Shown piece by piece: positions 24,385 to 34,188 of a stretch of DNA of 64,000 nucleotides. Origin of the DNA: Mycolicibacterium sp. TY81 (GTDB lineage: Bacteria; Actinomycetota; Actinomycetes; Mycobacteriales; Mycobacteriaceae). The stretch covers positions 3,782,001 to 3,846,000 of the forward strand of contig NZ_AP023362.1 of NCBI RefSeq assembly GCF_018326285.1. The letters run 5' to 3'. A model generated the notes under the pieces. The model had not been told where the DNA came from. It made no database searches and was given only the letters and a program-made list of their open reading frames with translations. A program made the position numbers and the translations under genes. How positions within the stretch are numbered: position 1 is the stretch's first letter; each line of letters starts with the position of its first letter.

Positions 24385-26080
24385 GCTGGGAGCTCTCTTT
24401 CTGCGTCTGTTGTGTGGCGGTATCGAGAAATGGTGCGAACGTGGGGATTTCGTCGGCGGAGCATTCGACGCTGACGACCGATGGCCCGTGCCGGCTGAGC
24501 GCTTCGCTCAGCGCGCCGGCCAGCTGCGGCAGCTCGGTGACGTCCGTCGCGTGCAGGCCGGGGAACATCGCGGCCAGGCCGGCGCCCAGCCGGGCCGGGG
24601 TGAAGCGGTTGTAGCTGTAGCGGTCGCCGTAGAACAACTGTTCGCGGGTGACGCACATGGCGTGGGCGTTGTTGTTGAACAACACGAAGGTGATCGGGAG
24701 CCGGTACTCCAACGCCGTGTGCAGCTCCATGCCGTGCATGAAGAACGAGCCGTCGCCGGCCACCACCACGGTCCGGTATTGCGGCCCAGCGGTTTTCGCC
24801 CGCGCGAAGCACATGCCGATGCCGGCGCCGAAGCTGTATCCCATGCCGCCCATCCCGAGCGCCACCACGAAGCGGCCGGACCGGCGCACCGGCAGCCCGT
24901 GCACCGTCGAGGCACCGGTGTTGCCGGCGTCGACGACGATGTCGGCGCCGTCGGGCAGCAGTTCGTCGAGCAGGGCGACGGTGTCGCGGTACCGGATGCC
25001 GGGGCCGTCGTGCGGCGGCGGCTGAAGTTCGGTGTGCGGCAGCGGGTCGAGGACCCGTAGCCCGTGGGGCCGGCCGGCTCCGGTCAACGATCGGGTCAGC
25101 GCCGTCAGCGATGCCCGCAGGTTGGTCGAATTCACGTGTGTGCTCGGCACATACGGACGTTCCGCGCCGAGCGAGACCGTCTGCACCCCGGCCAGCGCGC
25201 TGTCGAGGCCGGCGCGCGCCGTCACCGCCAGGCGCGTCCCGATCACCAGACACACCGCGCTGCGGGAGATCGCGTCGACGACCCGCGGATGGCCCATCAC
25301 GCCGGTGACGCCCAGCCATGACGACTGCCCCAGCCCGGGTGAGCCGCTGACGTCCTTGCCGTCAGGCACCGTGGCGACCCAGGCCCGCAGCACCGAGCGC
25401 AATTCCTCGAGCTCACGGCGGGCGTCGTCGCGGGCCACCTGCTCGCCGGCGATGATCGTGACCGGCCCCAGCGCCCGGCGCAGCACCTCGGCGATGGGAC
25501 CCGGGTCTGCCAGCAACGAATCCTGCACAGCAGCAACCGGATTGACCACATCGATCATCGCCTCCTGGACGTCCTTCGGCAGCAGCAGTACCGCCGGGCC
25601 ACCACCGGCCGCCGCGGTCAGCGCCTCCGCCAGCGCCGGCACGATGTCCTCCGGCTCCGTCACGCGACGGCAGTACACCGACACCGCCGAGAACAACGCC
25701 ACCGCGTCCAGCGATCCGGACCGGCCACTGGTGTCCTGGAAGCTGCCGCGGCCGTCCATGCCGGTCGGCGCCTGCCCCACCAGAGCCAGCACCGGCACTC
25801 GGCTGGCCAGTGATTCACCCAGTCCCGCAACAAGATTCAGCGATCCGCCGCCCGACGTCGCGGCCACCACCCCGATCCGGGACACCGCACGGCTGTAGCC
25901 GTCGGCCATGGTGGCCGCGGAGAACTCATGCTTGGCCAGGATCGCGGTGACGTTGTCCGCGAGGAACGCCGCGTCGAACAGGTCCTCGATATTGGCCCCG
26001 TCGACACCGAAGAAATACTCGACGCCCGACGCCGCAAGTTGCGTGATGATGTGGTCCACCACCCGATGCCTGCTGACCAT
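24365..26080 (-). CDS. Thiamine-diphosphate-dependent enzyme of the acetolactate synthase superfamily
   Basis: The 571-aa protein has all three domains: N-terminal pyrimidine-binding domain with catalytic Glu in AKHEFSAATMADGYSR, a central domain, and the C-terminal pyrophosphate domain with GDGSFFMHGMELHTALE and NNNAHAM. It could decarboxylate a 2-oxo acid and form a C-C bond, as in acyloin or acetohydroxyacid synthesis. It is the first gene of a four-gene operon and lies 74 bp downstream of rslA. A SigL-type promoter (26111-26138) occupies that gap. Primary ilvB is unlikely, since no small subunit or ilvC is adjacent. Confidence 0.87.
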   Translation of the reverse strand: MVSRHRVVDHIITQLAASGVEYFFGVDGANIEDLFDAAFLADNVTAILAKHEFSAATMADGYSRAVSRIGVVAATSGGGSLNLVAGLGESLASRVPVLALVGQAPTGMDGRGSFQDTSGRSGSLDAVALFSAVSVYCRRVTEPEDIVPALAEALTAAAGGGPAVLLLPKDVQEAMIDVVNPVAAVQDSLLADPGPIAEVLRRALGPVTIIAGEQVARDDARRELEELRSVLRAWVATVPDGKDVSGSPGLGQSSWLGVTGVMGHPRVVDAISRSAVCLVIGTRLAVTARAGLDSALAGVQTVSLGAERPYVPSTHVNSTNLRASLTALTRSLTGAGRPHGLRVLDPLPHTELQPPPHDGPGIRYRDTVALLDELLPDGADIVVDAGNTGASTVHGLPVRRSGRFVVALGMGGMGYSFGAGIGMCFARAKTAGPQYRTVVVAGDGSFFMHGMELHTALEYRLPITFVLFNNNAHAMCVTREQLFYGDRYSYNRFTPARLGAGLAAMFPGLHATDVTELPQLAGALSEALSRHGPSVVSVECSADEIPTFAPFLDTATQQTQKESSQHVAARA

Positions 26081-26110
26081 CTGCCACCTGCTTCCGCTCG
26101 TCTAACCACA

Positions 26111-26138
26111 GACACGAGGCGGATGGGCGAATGGTTCA
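26111..26138 (-). promoter_or_regulatory. SigL-type promoter of the TPP/KAS III operon
   Basis: On the minus strand TGAACC (26133-26138), 16 bp, CGTGTC (26111-26116). The boxes and spacer are identical to those in front of sigL at 27423-27450 and agree with the SigL consensus as I recall it from M. tuberculosis. Confidence 0.72.
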
Positions 26139-26154
26139 ACGCCGGTGGAAATTT

Positions 26155-26883
26155 TTAGAGATTGCGCTCCAGCAAAACCTTGCCGCTGTCGGCGGAAACC
26201 AGTTGTACCGCAGCAATTTCCGAAACCTGCATCGGCGTGTTACCACTCGGCAACGCGGTGGCACCGGACATGCCGAACCACGTGGCGATCTGGTTACGGC
26301 TGCCATCGCGGCCCACCACCACCATACCCAGATTGGTCGGTGGCGCGGCCGGTCCGCTGGACCAGTCGCCGTAGCTGCAGGCCATGTCGATCCGCGTGCC
26401 CCAGCCGAAGCTGCTCAGCGCGATGGTGGCGTTGAACGGTGTGGGTGCCACGTGCTCCATGGGCAGCTGCGCGACCTGCTCCTGGCTCTGGCCCCCGCCG
26501 AAGAACTCGGGCCGGACGACGGCCACCGCACCGACGGCCAGTACCGCCGCGGCCAGGCCGGCCACCGCCGTCGTCACCCAGCGGGTCCGGCGCCGGCGCC
26601 AGCGCACCTTGGCCAGTATCGAGTCGAGCACCTCGGGCCGCAACGGCGGTTCGGGCTGCTCGGCGCCGATTTCCTGCACGTCGGCCAAATCCAGTAGACC
26701 CAACAGGGCCGGCATACCGCTGAGCTCACCGACCGCGTCGCGGCACCGGGAGCAGGTCTGTAGGTGCGCTTCGTACTCACGGCGTTCGGCGCTGGACAGC
26801 GAACCCAGCACGTACGCGGCGTCCCAGGTTGCGTACCGGTCGCCGTCAAAGGGTCCGAGAGGTTCGACAATGTGCATGCTCAC
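26155..26883 (-). CDS. rslA: Anti-sigma factor RslA
   Basis: This 242-aa membrane protein has a cytoplasmic zinc anti-sigma domain with H40, C44 and C47 (HLQTCSRC), one transmembrane helix at about 98-118 (AVAGLAAAVLAVGAVAVV) and an extracytoplasmic domain of about 120 residues. It holds SigL at the membrane until the zinc site is disturbed, as established for M. tuberculosis RslA. The GTG start overlaps the sigL stop by 4 nt. The gene order map-sigL-rslA matches M. tuberculosis Rv0734-Rv0736. Confidence 0.9.
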   Translation of the reverse strand: MSMHIVEPLGPFDGDRYATWDAAYVLGSLSSAERREYEAHLQTCSRCRDAVGELSGMPALLGLLDLADVQEIGAEQPEPPLRPEVLDSILAKVRWRRRRTRWVTTAVAGLAAAVLAVGAVAVVRPEFFGGGQSQEQVAQLPMEHVAPTPFNATIALSSFGWGTRIDMACSYGDWSSGPAAPPTNLGMVVVGRDGSRNQIATWFGMSGATALPSGNTPMQVSEIAAVQLVSADSGKVLLERNL

Positions 26884-27404
26884 CGGGTAACCCCCATTTC
26901 CTGCAGATTCAGGCGCAGCGCCCGGACCGCATAATGCAGCCTCGATTTCACCGTGCCCTCGGCGATCTGAAGCTCCGCCGCGATCTGGGCGACGCTCAAC
27001 TGCCGGTAGTACGCGCGCTCGATCACGGCGCGATGGTCGACGGAGAGCTGACTCAGGGCACCCCCGAGCAACATCCGATCCAGGGCGGTATCCACCTCGT
27101 CGGTGGCTGCCGGGTCCGTCCGGTCCTCGGCCTCGACCACCTCCGAAGATGTGGTTTCGTGCCGGCGCCGGGCGCTGCGCTGCTCATCGATGATGAGATT
27201 GCGGGCGACGGTGTAGAGCCAGCCCCGCGGGGACTGGCTGGTGTCGGATACGACGTCGGGGTGCCGCCACGCCCGCAGCAATGTCTCCTGCACCACGTCC
27301 TCGGCACGCGCCGAGTCCTGTGTCAGACGCAGGGCATAGCGCCAAAGGGCGCCTGCGTGCTCGTCGTAAAGCACCCGCATCATGGCGGCCTCCGGATCGC
27401 TCAT
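26880..27404 (-). CDS. sigL: ECF sigma factor SigL
   Basis: This 174-aa ECF sigma factor has region 2 (DEHAGALWRYALRLTQDSARAEDVVQETLLRAWRHP) and region 4 (VDHRAVIERAYYRQLSVAQIAAELQIAEGTVKSRLHYAVRAL). The position after map and the translational overlap with rslA identify it as SigL. GGAGG precedes the ATG at 27404 by about 7 nt. Its promoter carries the SigL-type boxes, indicating autoregulation, and the same boxes precede the downstream biosynthetic operon. Confidence 0.93.
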   Translation of the reverse strand: MSDPEAAMMRVLYDEHAGALWRYALRLTQDSARAEDVVQETLLRAWRHPDVVSDTSQSPRGWLYTVARNLIIDEQRSARRRHETTSSEVVEAEDRTDPAATDEVDTALDRMLLGGALSQLSVDHRAVIERAYYRQLSVAQIAAELQIAEGTVKSRLHYAVRALRLNLQEMGVTR

Positions 27405-27422
27405 GCACCAACCTCCGTCATT

Positions 27423-27450
27423 GACACGAGATCAGGGGCGATCCGGTTCA
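27423..27450 (-). promoter_or_regulatory. SigL-type autoregulatory promoter of sigL-rslA
   Basis: On the minus strand TGAACC (27445-27450), 16 bp, CGTGTC (27423-27428), placed in the 51-bp gap between map and sigL. The arrangement matches the promoter at 26111-26138. Confidence 0.75.
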
Positions 27451-27455
27451 CCGGA

Positions 27456-28259
27456 TCAGTCGCGAAGCAGCGTCAAGATTCGGGGTCCGTCCTCGGTGAC
27501 AGCAACGGTGTGTTCCCAGTGTGCGGCACGCGAGCCGTCCTTGGTGACGACTGTCCATTCGTCTTCGAGAATGACCGTCTTCGAGGTGCCCAGCGTCAGC
27601 ATCGGCTCGATGGCCAGCACCGAGCCGGGCTCGAGGAACGGGCCCCGGCCAGGTGATCCCTCGTTCGGCAGGAACGGGTCCATGTGCATCTCTTGACCGA
27701 TGCCGTGCCCGCCGTAGCCTGCGACGATGCCGAACTTGCGGTCGTAGCGGGCGGACGCCGCGTGGGTCCCCCGCTCGATGGCATGCGAGACGTCGGTCAG
27801 CCGGTTACCGGGGACCATGGCGGCGATGCCGGCCTCCATGGACTCACGGGTGGCGTCGGACAGCTTCTGGTCGGCGTCGATCAGCGGGCCGACACCGAAC
27901 GTCACGGCCGAGTCGCCGTGCCAGTCGTCCAGGATGGCGCCGCAGTCGATCGAGACCAGGTCACCGCTGGCGAGCACCTCGTCGGCGGTCGGAATGCCAT
28001 GCACCACGCGGTCGTTGACCGACGCGCAGATGGTCGCCGGGAAGCCGTGGTAACCCAGGAACGACGGGATACCGCCACCCTCGCGGATGACGGACTCGGC
28101 GATCTGGTCCAGCTCGAGAGTGGACATCCCAGGCGCGGCCGCTTCACGGACCGCCTTCAGCGCCGCCGCCACCAGCGAGCCGGCAGCCGCCATGGCGTCC
28201 AATTCACCGGGAGTCCGCTGCGGGACGACCTTGCGGCCGCGTCGGGGTAGACCAATCAT
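27456..28259 (-). CDS. map: Methionine aminopeptidase, type I
   Basis: This 267-aa enzyme removes the initiator Met from nascent proteins. The metal ligands are visible in the usual order: [17 protein letters not shown] (two Asp), [12 protein letters not shown] (His) and two Glu in [13 protein letters not shown] and the C-terminal [12 protein letters not shown] short N-terminal extension contains PxxP-like proline residues, as in mycobacterial MapA. It follows adk by 28 bp, in the conserved secY-adk-map order. Confidence 0.96.
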   Translation of the reverse strand: MIGLPRRGRKVVPQRTPGELDAMAAAGSLVAAALKAVREAAAPGMSTLELDQIAESVIREGGGIPSFLGYHGFPATICASVNDRVVHGIPTADEVLASGDLVSIDCGAILDDWHGDSAVTFGVGPLIDADQKLSDATRESMEAGIAAMVPGNRLTDVSHAIERGTHAASARYDRKFGIVAGYGGHGIGQEMHMDPFLPNEGSPGRGPFLEPGSVLAIEPMLTLGTSKTVILEDEWTVVTKDGSRAAHWEHTVAVTEDGPRILTLLRD

Positions 28260-28287
28260 CGATGACTACTTCCGCCGGTCGGCGGCT

Positions 28288-28833
28288 TCAGCTGCCGAGC
28301 GCCTGCAGGGCGCGGGCGAAAACCTCATCCAGGCTGCCGACAGCGTCGACCGACACGAGCTCGTCCCGGTAGTAGTCGAGCAGCGGGGCGGTCTCGTCCC
28401 GGTACACCTTCATGCGGTTGAGGATGACCTCTTCGGTGTCGTCGGCGCGGCCGCGGCTTTTCAACCGGGTCAGCAGCTCGGACTCCGACACGCGGAACTC
28501 CAGCACGGCGTCCAGCTTCAGGTTGCGCTTGGCCAGCATCTCCTTCAGCGCGACGGCCTGCTCGACCGAGCGGGGGAAGCCGTCGAGGATGAACCCGGCG
28601 GCGGTGTCGTCGGCGTCGAGACGGTCGTCGACCAGCGCGTTGGTCAGCTCGGCCGGGACCAGGTCGCCGGCGTCGAGGTACTTCTTGGCCTCGACACCGA
28701 GCGGGGTGCCCTTGCTGATGTTGCTACGAAACAGGTCGCCCGTGGAGATCTGCGGGATGCCGAACTTCTCGGCCAGCTTCTCGGCCTGAGTGCCCTTGCC
28801 TGCTCCCGGCGGTCCCAGCAGAACCATTCTCAT
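28288..28833 (-). CDS. adk: Adenylate kinase
   Basis: This 181-aa kinase interconverts AMP + ATP and 2 ADP. It has the P-loop [10 protein letters not shown] at residue 7, the AMP-binding [22 protein letters not shown] and the RGRADDTEE lid. The short lid without zinc cysteines and the 181-residue length match mycobacterial Adk. Its start overlaps the secY stop by 4 nt. Confidence 0.97.
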   Translation of the reverse strand: MRMVLLGPPGAGKGTQAEKLAEKFGIPQISTGDLFRSNISKGTPLGVEAKKYLDAGDLVPAELTNALVDDRLDADDTAAGFILDGFPRSVEQAVALKEMLAKRNLKLDAVLEFRVSESELLTRLKSRGRADDTEEVILNRMKVYRDETAPLLDYYRDELVSVDAVGSLDEVFARALQALGS

Positions 28834-30155
28834 TTGAGGAACCCTTCGTAGTTGCGCTGCATGAGCTGGCTCTCGATTTGCTTCACCGTGTCCAGACCCA
28901 CACCGATCATGATCAGCACGGCCGTACCGCCGAACGGCAAGTTCTGCACGCTACCGGAGTTGCCGATCTCGAGGAACAGATTGGGCAGCACGGCGATGAT
29001 GCCCAGGTAGATCGAGCCGGGCAGGGTGATCCGGCTCAGGACGTACCGCAGGTAGTCCGCCGTCGGCTTGCCGGGCCGGATGCCGGGGATGAAGCCACCG
29101 AACTTCTTCATCTCGTCCGCCCGCTCATCGGGGTTGAACGTGATGGACACGTAGAAGTAGGTGAAGAAGATGATCAGCCCGAAGTAGATCGCGATGTAGA
29201 CCGGATCGGCCGGGTTGGTCAGGTACTTGGCGATCGCCTTGGACCACCAGCCGTTGGATGCGTTCGGATCACCGGCGGTGACCAGCTGGGTGATCAGGTG
29301 CGGGATGTAGATCAGCGACGACGCGAAGATGACGGGGATGACGCCGGCCTGGTTGACCTTCAGGGGCAGGTAGGTCGAGGTACCGCCGTACATCCGGCGG
29401 CCCACCATACGCTTGGCGTATTGCACCGGGATACGGCGCTGGCCCTGCTCGACGAAGACGACACCGACGATGATGATCAGCGTCGCGGCCACGACGGAGG
29501 CGAACACGACGCCGCCGCGGCTCTCCAGGATGGACTGGCCTTCGGACGGGATGCGGGCGGCGATGCCGGCGAAGATCATCAGCGACATGCCGTTACCGAT
29601 GCCACGCTCGGTGACGAGCTCGCCCATCCACATGACCAGGGCGGCGCCCGCGGTCATGACCAGCACGATCACGACCAGGGTGAAGATGCTCTGGTCCTGG
29701 ATGATGTTCAGCGTGCAGCCCTGCAGCAGGTTGCCGCTCGCGGCCATCGCGACGATCGAGGTGCCCTGCAGAACTGCCAGCGCGATCGCGAGATAACGCG
29801 TGTACTGCGTCATCTTGGCCTGACCGGACTGGCCTTCCTTCTGCAGCTGTTCGAAGCGCGGGATGACCACGACCAGCAGCTGCACGATGATGCTGGCGGT
29901 GATGTAGGGCATCACGCCGACCGCCAGCACCGACAGGTGCAGCAGCGCACCGCCGGAGAACAGGTTGATCAGCGAGTAGACCTGTGCGGCGTCACCGCCA
30001 CTGACCTGCTCGATGCACTTCTGCACGTTCGGGTAGTTCACCCCGGGGGACGGCAACGCGGCACCGGCCCGATACAGGACGACTACACCCAGCGTGAAGA
30101 GGATCTTGCGTCGCAGATCGGCCGTCCGCAGGGACGAGATAAAAGCCGAAAGCAC
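28830..30155 (-). CDS. secY: Protein translocase subunit SecY
   Basis: This 441-aa channel subunit has ten predicted membrane spans. Recognisable parts are [21 protein letters not shown], the plug-side [25 protein letters not shown] and the cytoplasmic loop [14 protein letters not shown]. The start is GTG at 30155 with AGGAGGA just upstream; a longer frame to 30242 lacks homology. secY heads secY-adk-map here, separated from the spc operon by 7 kb, as in other mycobacteria. Confidence 0.97.
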   Translation of the reverse strand: MLSAFISSLRTADLRRKILFTLGVVVLYRAGAALPSPGVNYPNVQKCIEQVSGGDAAQVYSLINLFSGGALLHLSVLAVGVMPYITASIIVQLLVVVIPRFEQLQKEGQSGQAKMTQYTRYLAIALAVLQGTSIVAMAASGNLLQGCTLNIIQDQSIFTLVVIVLVMTAGAALVMWMGELVTERGIGNGMSLMIFAGIAARIPSEGQSILESRGGVVFASVVAATLIIIVGVVFVEQGQRRIPVQYAKRMVGRRMYGGTSTYLPLKVNQAGVIPVIFASSLIYIPHLITQLVTAGDPNASNGWWSKAIAKYLTNPADPVYIAIYFGLIIFFTYFYVSITFNPDERADEMKKFGGFIPGIRPGKPTADYLRYVLSRITLPGSIYLGIIAVLPNLFLEIGNSGSVQNLPFGGTAVLIMIGVGLDTVKQIESQLMQRNYEGFLK

Positions 30156-30482
30156 TCTTCCTCCTGCGCAGCCGAGCTCGGGCCGCGGCGTGCTGATGGG
30201 GCTGGTCAGGTCCAGCGTTTGGTTAATTCCGTGCGCGAACACAGCAGGTACCCGACCTGCCTGGACGCGCCGTCAAATCAGTCTCCGAGAATAACAGTTG
30301 CCGTCCCCGCGACCTGCATCCGCTCGGCGCCGAACCCTTCCTACCCAGCCGGGACGCGGCGAAACGTGCCGCCACCCGGCATTTCTGCCGCGTTCAGGAA
30401 CGGCGCGTACAGTCGCCGACAGGTTGTTACATGAGCTAACTACCAGCCCGCTCAACGGGTAATCGACGACAGGAACGACGCG
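30156..30482. other. Intergenic region, secY and methyltransferase promoters
   Basis: This 327-bp gap between divergent genes should hold both promoters. TTGACG on the minus strand near 30273 and TAACTA on the plus strand near 30437 are candidate boxes, but neither makes a complete promoter that I would assert. I see no gene. Confidence 0.4.
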
Positions 30483-31409
30483 ATGGCACGCACTGACAAC
30501 GACACGTGGGACCTGGCATCGAGCGTAGGAGCGACCGCGACCCTGGTCGCCGCCGCCCGCGCCCTCGCCACCAATTCCGAAGACCCGATCATCGACGACC
30601 CGTTCGCCGCTCCCCTGGTCCGCGCCGTCGGGGTCGAGTTCTTCACCAAGCTGGTCGACGGCGCCACCGATCCCGCCCAGTTCGGCGCCGGCTACGGCCC
30701 GACCATGTCGCAGCTGACCAACGGGATGGCGGCGCGCACCAGATTCTTCGACGACTTCTTCCGGGACGCCGGCAAGGCCGGTATCCGGCAGGCCGTCATC
30801 CTGGCCGCGGGCCTCGACTCGCGGGCCTACCGCCTGGTCTGGCCGGCGGGCACCGTCGTCTTCGAGATCGACCAGCCCGACGTCATCGAGTTCAAGTCCA
30901 AGACCCTGTCGGATCTCGGCGCGGCGCCGACCACCGAACGGCGCACGGTGGCGATCGACCTGCGCGACGACTGGCCTGCCGCACTGCGCGCCGCTGGCCT
31001 GGACCCCGCCAAGCCCACCGCATGGATCGCGGAGGGCCTGTTCGGCTACCTGCCGCCCGAAGCACAGGACCGGCTGCTCGACCAGATCTCCGAACTGTCC
31101 GCACCGGGCAGCCGGATGGGCGCCGAAGGTGTGCCGGCCACACCGGACCTCGACGAGGACGCCGTGCGCGAGCGGATGAAGGCCGCGTCGGAACACTGGC
31201 GCGACCAGGGCTTCGAACTCGACTTCAGCGATCTGGTCTATCTCGGTGACCGCGCCGACGTGGACACCTATCTGCAGGGCCACGGCTGGCAGACCACCGC
31301 CGTCACCTCCAACGAACTGCTGGTCCGCAACGGCCTGCCGGCCGTCGCGGCCGACCCGAACGGCCAGCCCTCGATGGGCGAGGTCAACTACGTCACCGCA
31401 CTGCGCTGA
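30483..31409 (+). CDS. LCM-family SAM-dependent methyltransferase, copy 1 of 4
   Basis: This 308-aa protein belongs to the leucine-carboxyl-methyltransferase-like family that is expanded in mycobacteria (Rv0725c/Rv0726c type). Signatures are [34 protein letters not shown], the SAM motif [27 protein letters not shown] and [20 protein letters not shown] lies 10 nt upstream of the ATG. It is the first of four tandem paralogues on the plus strand, between secY and sppA. The methyl acceptor is unknown. Confidence 0.9.
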   Translation: MARTDNDTWDLASSVGATATLVAAARALATNSEDPIIDDPFAAPLVRAVGVEFFTKLVDGATDPAQFGAGYGPTMSQLTNGMAARTRFFDDFFRDAGKAGIRQAVILAAGLDSRAYRLVWPAGTVVFEIDQPDVIEFKSKTLSDLGAAPTTERRTVAIDLRDDWPAALRAAGLDPAKPTAWIAEGLFGYLPPEAQDRLLDQISELSAPGSRMGAEGVPATPDLDEDAVRERMKAASEHWRDQGFELDFSDLVYLGDRADVDTYLQGHGWQTTAVTSNELLVRNGLPAVAADPNGQPSMGEVNYVTALR

Positions 31410-31430
31410 GCCCACGACAGGAGTGAACCG

Positions 31431-32333
31431 ATGACCCGGACCGACAGCGACACCTGGGACCTGGCCTCGAGCGTGGGCGCGACCGCCACGATGGTGGCGA
31501 CCGCCCGCGCCCTGGCGACGAAGGAAGCCGAACCGCTCATTCGCGATCCGTACGCCGATCCGCTGGTGCGGGCCGTCGGCGTCGAGTTCTTCATCAAGCT
31601 GCTCGACGGGCAGGTCGATCTCAGCGGCGAGGTCGGGACGGCCGCCGCCATGATGACCAACCTGATGGCGGTGCGGACGAAGTTCTTCGACGACTTCTTC
31701 ACCACCGCGGGTGACGCCGGCATCCGGCAGGCCGTCATCCTCGCCGCCGGACTGGACTCGCGCGCCTACCGGTTGGACTGGCCGGCCGGCACCGTCGTCT
31801 ACGAGATCGACCAGCCCGAGGTGATCGCCGCCAAGACCGGGACCATGGCACAGATCGGGGCCACCCCGACGTGCGAACGCCGCACCGTGGCGATCGACCT
31901 GCGCGAGGACTGGCCGGCCGCACTGCGCGCCGCCGGATTCGACCCGTCGGCACCGACGGCCTGGATCGCCGAGGGGCTGCTGATCTATCTGCCGCCCGAG
32001 GCGCAGGACAAGCTGTTCGACAACATCACCGCACTGTCGGCGCCGGGCAGCCGCCTGGCCACGGAGTTCCACACCGACCACGGCGCCGGCATGCGTGAGC
32101 GCGGTGCCGCCATGAGCGAGCGGTGGCGCGGCGCCGGTCTCGACCTCAACCTGACCGACCTCTGGTACCAGGGCGAGCGCACCTCGGTGGTCGAGCACCT
32201 GGACGCCAGCGGCTGGAATACCACGGCCCGCCCGCGCCTTGAAGTTTTCGCGGAGTACGGCCGTCCCCTCGCCGAGACAGAAGACACTGCGGCACTGCGT
32301 AATTCCCTGTCCGTGACGGCCACCAAGAACTAG
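31431..32333 (+). CDS. LCM-family SAM-dependent methyltransferase, copy 2 of 4
   Basis: This 300-aa paralogue shares [64 protein letters not shown] and [16 protein letters not shown] with its neighbours. It starts 21 bp after copy 1 with AGGAG 8 nt before the ATG, so the two are co-transcribed. The central region after residue 60 ([13 protein letters not shown]) differs most between copies, suggesting different acceptors. Confidence 0.9.
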   Translation: MTRTDSDTWDLASSVGATATMVATARALATKEAEPLIRDPYADPLVRAVGVEFFIKLLDGQVDLSGEVGTAAAMMTNLMAVRTKFFDDFFTTAGDAGIRQAVILAAGLDSRAYRLDWPAGTVVYEIDQPEVIAAKTGTMAQIGATPTCERRTVAIDLREDWPAALRAAGFDPSAPTAWIAEGLLIYLPPEAQDKLFDNITALSAPGSRLATEFHTDHGAGMRERGAAMSERWRGAGLDLNLTDLWYQGERTSVVEHLDASGWNTTARPRLEVFAEYGRPLAETEDTAALRNSLSVTATKN

Positions 32334-32346
32334 GAGCTGGCAACCA

Positions 32347-33258
32347 ATGACACGAACCGACGGAGATTCCTGGGACCTGGCGTCCAGCGTGGGGGCCACC
32401 GCGACCATGGTCGCCGGGCAACGTGCCTTCGCCCACCGCGAGCAACTGATCAACGACCCGTACGCCGAGCCGCTGGTGCGCGCCGTCGGGCTGGACTTCT
32501 TCACCAAGGCGCTGGACGGCGACATCGACCTCAGCGCCGTCAACCCGGCGTTCACGCCGCGGCGCGCGGCGGAGGGCATGACGGTACGCACCCGCTGGTT
32601 CGACCAGCTGTTCCTCGACGCGGCCGCGGCCGGCGTCCGACAGGCCGTGATCCTGGCCGCCGGTCTGGACGCGCGCGCCTACCGGCTGCCCTGGCCCGCG
32701 GGCACCGTCGTCTACGAGGTGGACCAGCCCGAGGTCATCGAGTTCAAGTCGACGACACTCGCCGATATCGGCGCCGCCCCCACCGCGACGCGGCGCACCG
32801 TCGCGGTCGACCTGCGCGACGACTGGATGCAGGCGCTGCGCGACAACGGTTTCGATCCCGCGGCGCCCACCGCGTGGATCGCCGAAGGACTGCTGATCTA
32901 CCTGCCGCCGGAGGCCCAGGACAGGTTGTTCGACAACATCACCGCCCTGTCGGCGCCGGGCAGCTTCGTGGCCACCGAACAGGTCGGCGATCTGAGCTCC
33001 GCGTTCGACGACGAGCGCATGCAGCAGATGCGCGATCGGATGAAGGCCCTGGGTTCGAACATCGAGATGGCCGACCTCATCTACCAGGGCGACCGCAACC
33101 ATGTCACCGACTACCTGACGAGCCTCGGCTGGGACGTCACCGCGCGGACGGTCGAAGAGGCGCACGCCGACAACGGTTTCCAGTACCCGGACGACGAGTT
33201 GTCCCGGGCCTGGACTCAGCTCAAGTATGTCCGCGCGGTCCTGAACCGGAAGGCCTGA
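32347..33258 (+). CDS. LCM-family SAM-dependent methyltransferase, copy 3 of 4
   Basis: This 303-aa member begins [22 protein letters not shown] and has [33 protein letters not shown] and [16 protein letters not shown]. It starts 13 bp after copy 2, with AGGAG 12 nt before the ATG. Its C-terminus is distinct ([18 protein letters not shown]). It shares the operon with copies 1, 2 and 4. Confidence 0.9.
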   Translation: MTRTDGDSWDLASSVGATATMVAGQRAFAHREQLINDPYAEPLVRAVGLDFFTKALDGDIDLSAVNPAFTPRRAAEGMTVRTRWFDQLFLDAAAAGVRQAVILAAGLDARAYRLPWPAGTVVYEVDQPEVIEFKSTTLADIGAAPTATRRTVAVDLRDDWMQALRDNGFDPAAPTAWIAEGLLIYLPPEAQDRLFDNITALSAPGSFVATEQVGDLSSAFDDERMQQMRDRMKALGSNIEMADLIYQGDRNHVTDYLTSLGWDVTARTVEEAHADNGFQYPDDELSRAWTQLKYVRAVLNRKA

Positions 33259-33263
33259 CCGCG

Positions 33264-34184
33264 ATGGCACGGACACACGGAGACAGCTGGGACCTGGCAT
33301 CGAGTGTGGGCGCGACGGCGACGCTGGTCGCGACGGGGCGCGCGATCGCCAGCACCCACGACCACGGTCTGATCGACGATCCGTTCGCGGCGCCGCTGGT
33401 GCGCGCCGTCGGGATCGAGGCGTTCACCAAGATGGTCGACGGCGAACTGGACCTGGCCGTCCTGGATGCTGTCGCCCCGGATGCAGCGACACGGGCGCGG
33501 GCCAACATCGATGAAATGGCCGTGCGAACAAGGTTTTTCGACGACTACTTCATCGCATCCTCCGAACGCGGCATCCGGCAGGCGGTGATCCTGGCCTCGG
33601 GCCTGGACGCGCGCGCGTACCGACTGCCGTGGCCCGACGGCACCGTGGTCTACGAGATCGACCAGCCCGACGTCATCGAGTTCAAGACCCGGACCCTGGC
33701 CGGCCTCGGCGCGGAGCCGACTGCGCAGCGCCGGACCGTTTCGATCGATCTGCGGGAGGACTGGCCTGCGGCGTTGCGGGCAGCCGGTTTTGATCCCAGC
33801 CTCGCGACGGCATGGTTGGCCGAAGGGCTGCTGATCTATCTGCCGCCGGAAGCCCAGGACAAGCTCTTCGACACCATCCACGAGCTCAGCGCTCCCGGCA
33901 GCGCCGTGGCCACCGAATTCGTGCCGGGGCTCAAGGATTTCGACGCCGACAAGGCTCGCGAGGCTGCCGCCGGCTTCCAGCAGCTCGGCGTGAACATGGA
34001 TATGCCGTCGCTGGTCTACCACGGCGAAAGGCACTCCGCCGCAGACTATCTGGCGGCCAAGGGCTGGCAGACGACCGGCATCGGCCGGGTGGATCTGCAT
34101 GCCCGGCACGGCCTGACGGCAACGGTCCTCGGCGACGACGACCCGATGCGCGAGATCATCTACATCAGCGGCACTCTCGGCTGA
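33264..34184 (+). CDS. LCM-family SAM-dependent methyltransferase, copy 4 of 4
   Basis: This 306-aa protein has [57 protein letters not shown] and [16 protein letters not shown]. The ATG at 33264 is chosen because the N-terminus then aligns with the other three; upstream extension of the frame lies inside copy 3. It ends 4 bp before the sppA stop, on opposite strands. Confidence 0.9.
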   Translation: MARTHGDSWDLASSVGATATLVATGRAIASTHDHGLIDDPFAAPLVRAVGIEAFTKMVDGELDLAVLDAVAPDAATRARANIDEMAVRTRFFDDYFIASSERGIRQAVILASGLDARAYRLPWPDGTVVYEIDQPDVIEFKTRTLAGLGAEPTAQRRTVSIDLREDWPAALRAAGFDPSLATAWLAEGLLIYLPPEAQDKLFDTIHELSAPGSAVATEFVPGLKDFDADKAREAAAGFQQLGVNMDMPSLVYHGERHSAADYLAAKGWQTTGIGRVDLHARHGLTATVLGDDDPMREIIYISGTLG

Positions 34185-34188
34185 GCGG

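Noticed and set aside
24365..26080. Biosynthetic acetolactate synthase IlvB
   Set aside because: No regulatory subunit or ilvC is adjacent, and it is embedded in a SigL-linked operon.
28878..30434. 518-codon plus-strand frame over secY
   Set aside because: Antisense to SecY, with Asp/Gln/His-rich sequence typical of complementary frames.
30273..32591. 772-codon minus-strand frame over the methyltransferases
   Set aside because: Its repeats merely reflect the tandem paralogues on the plus strand.
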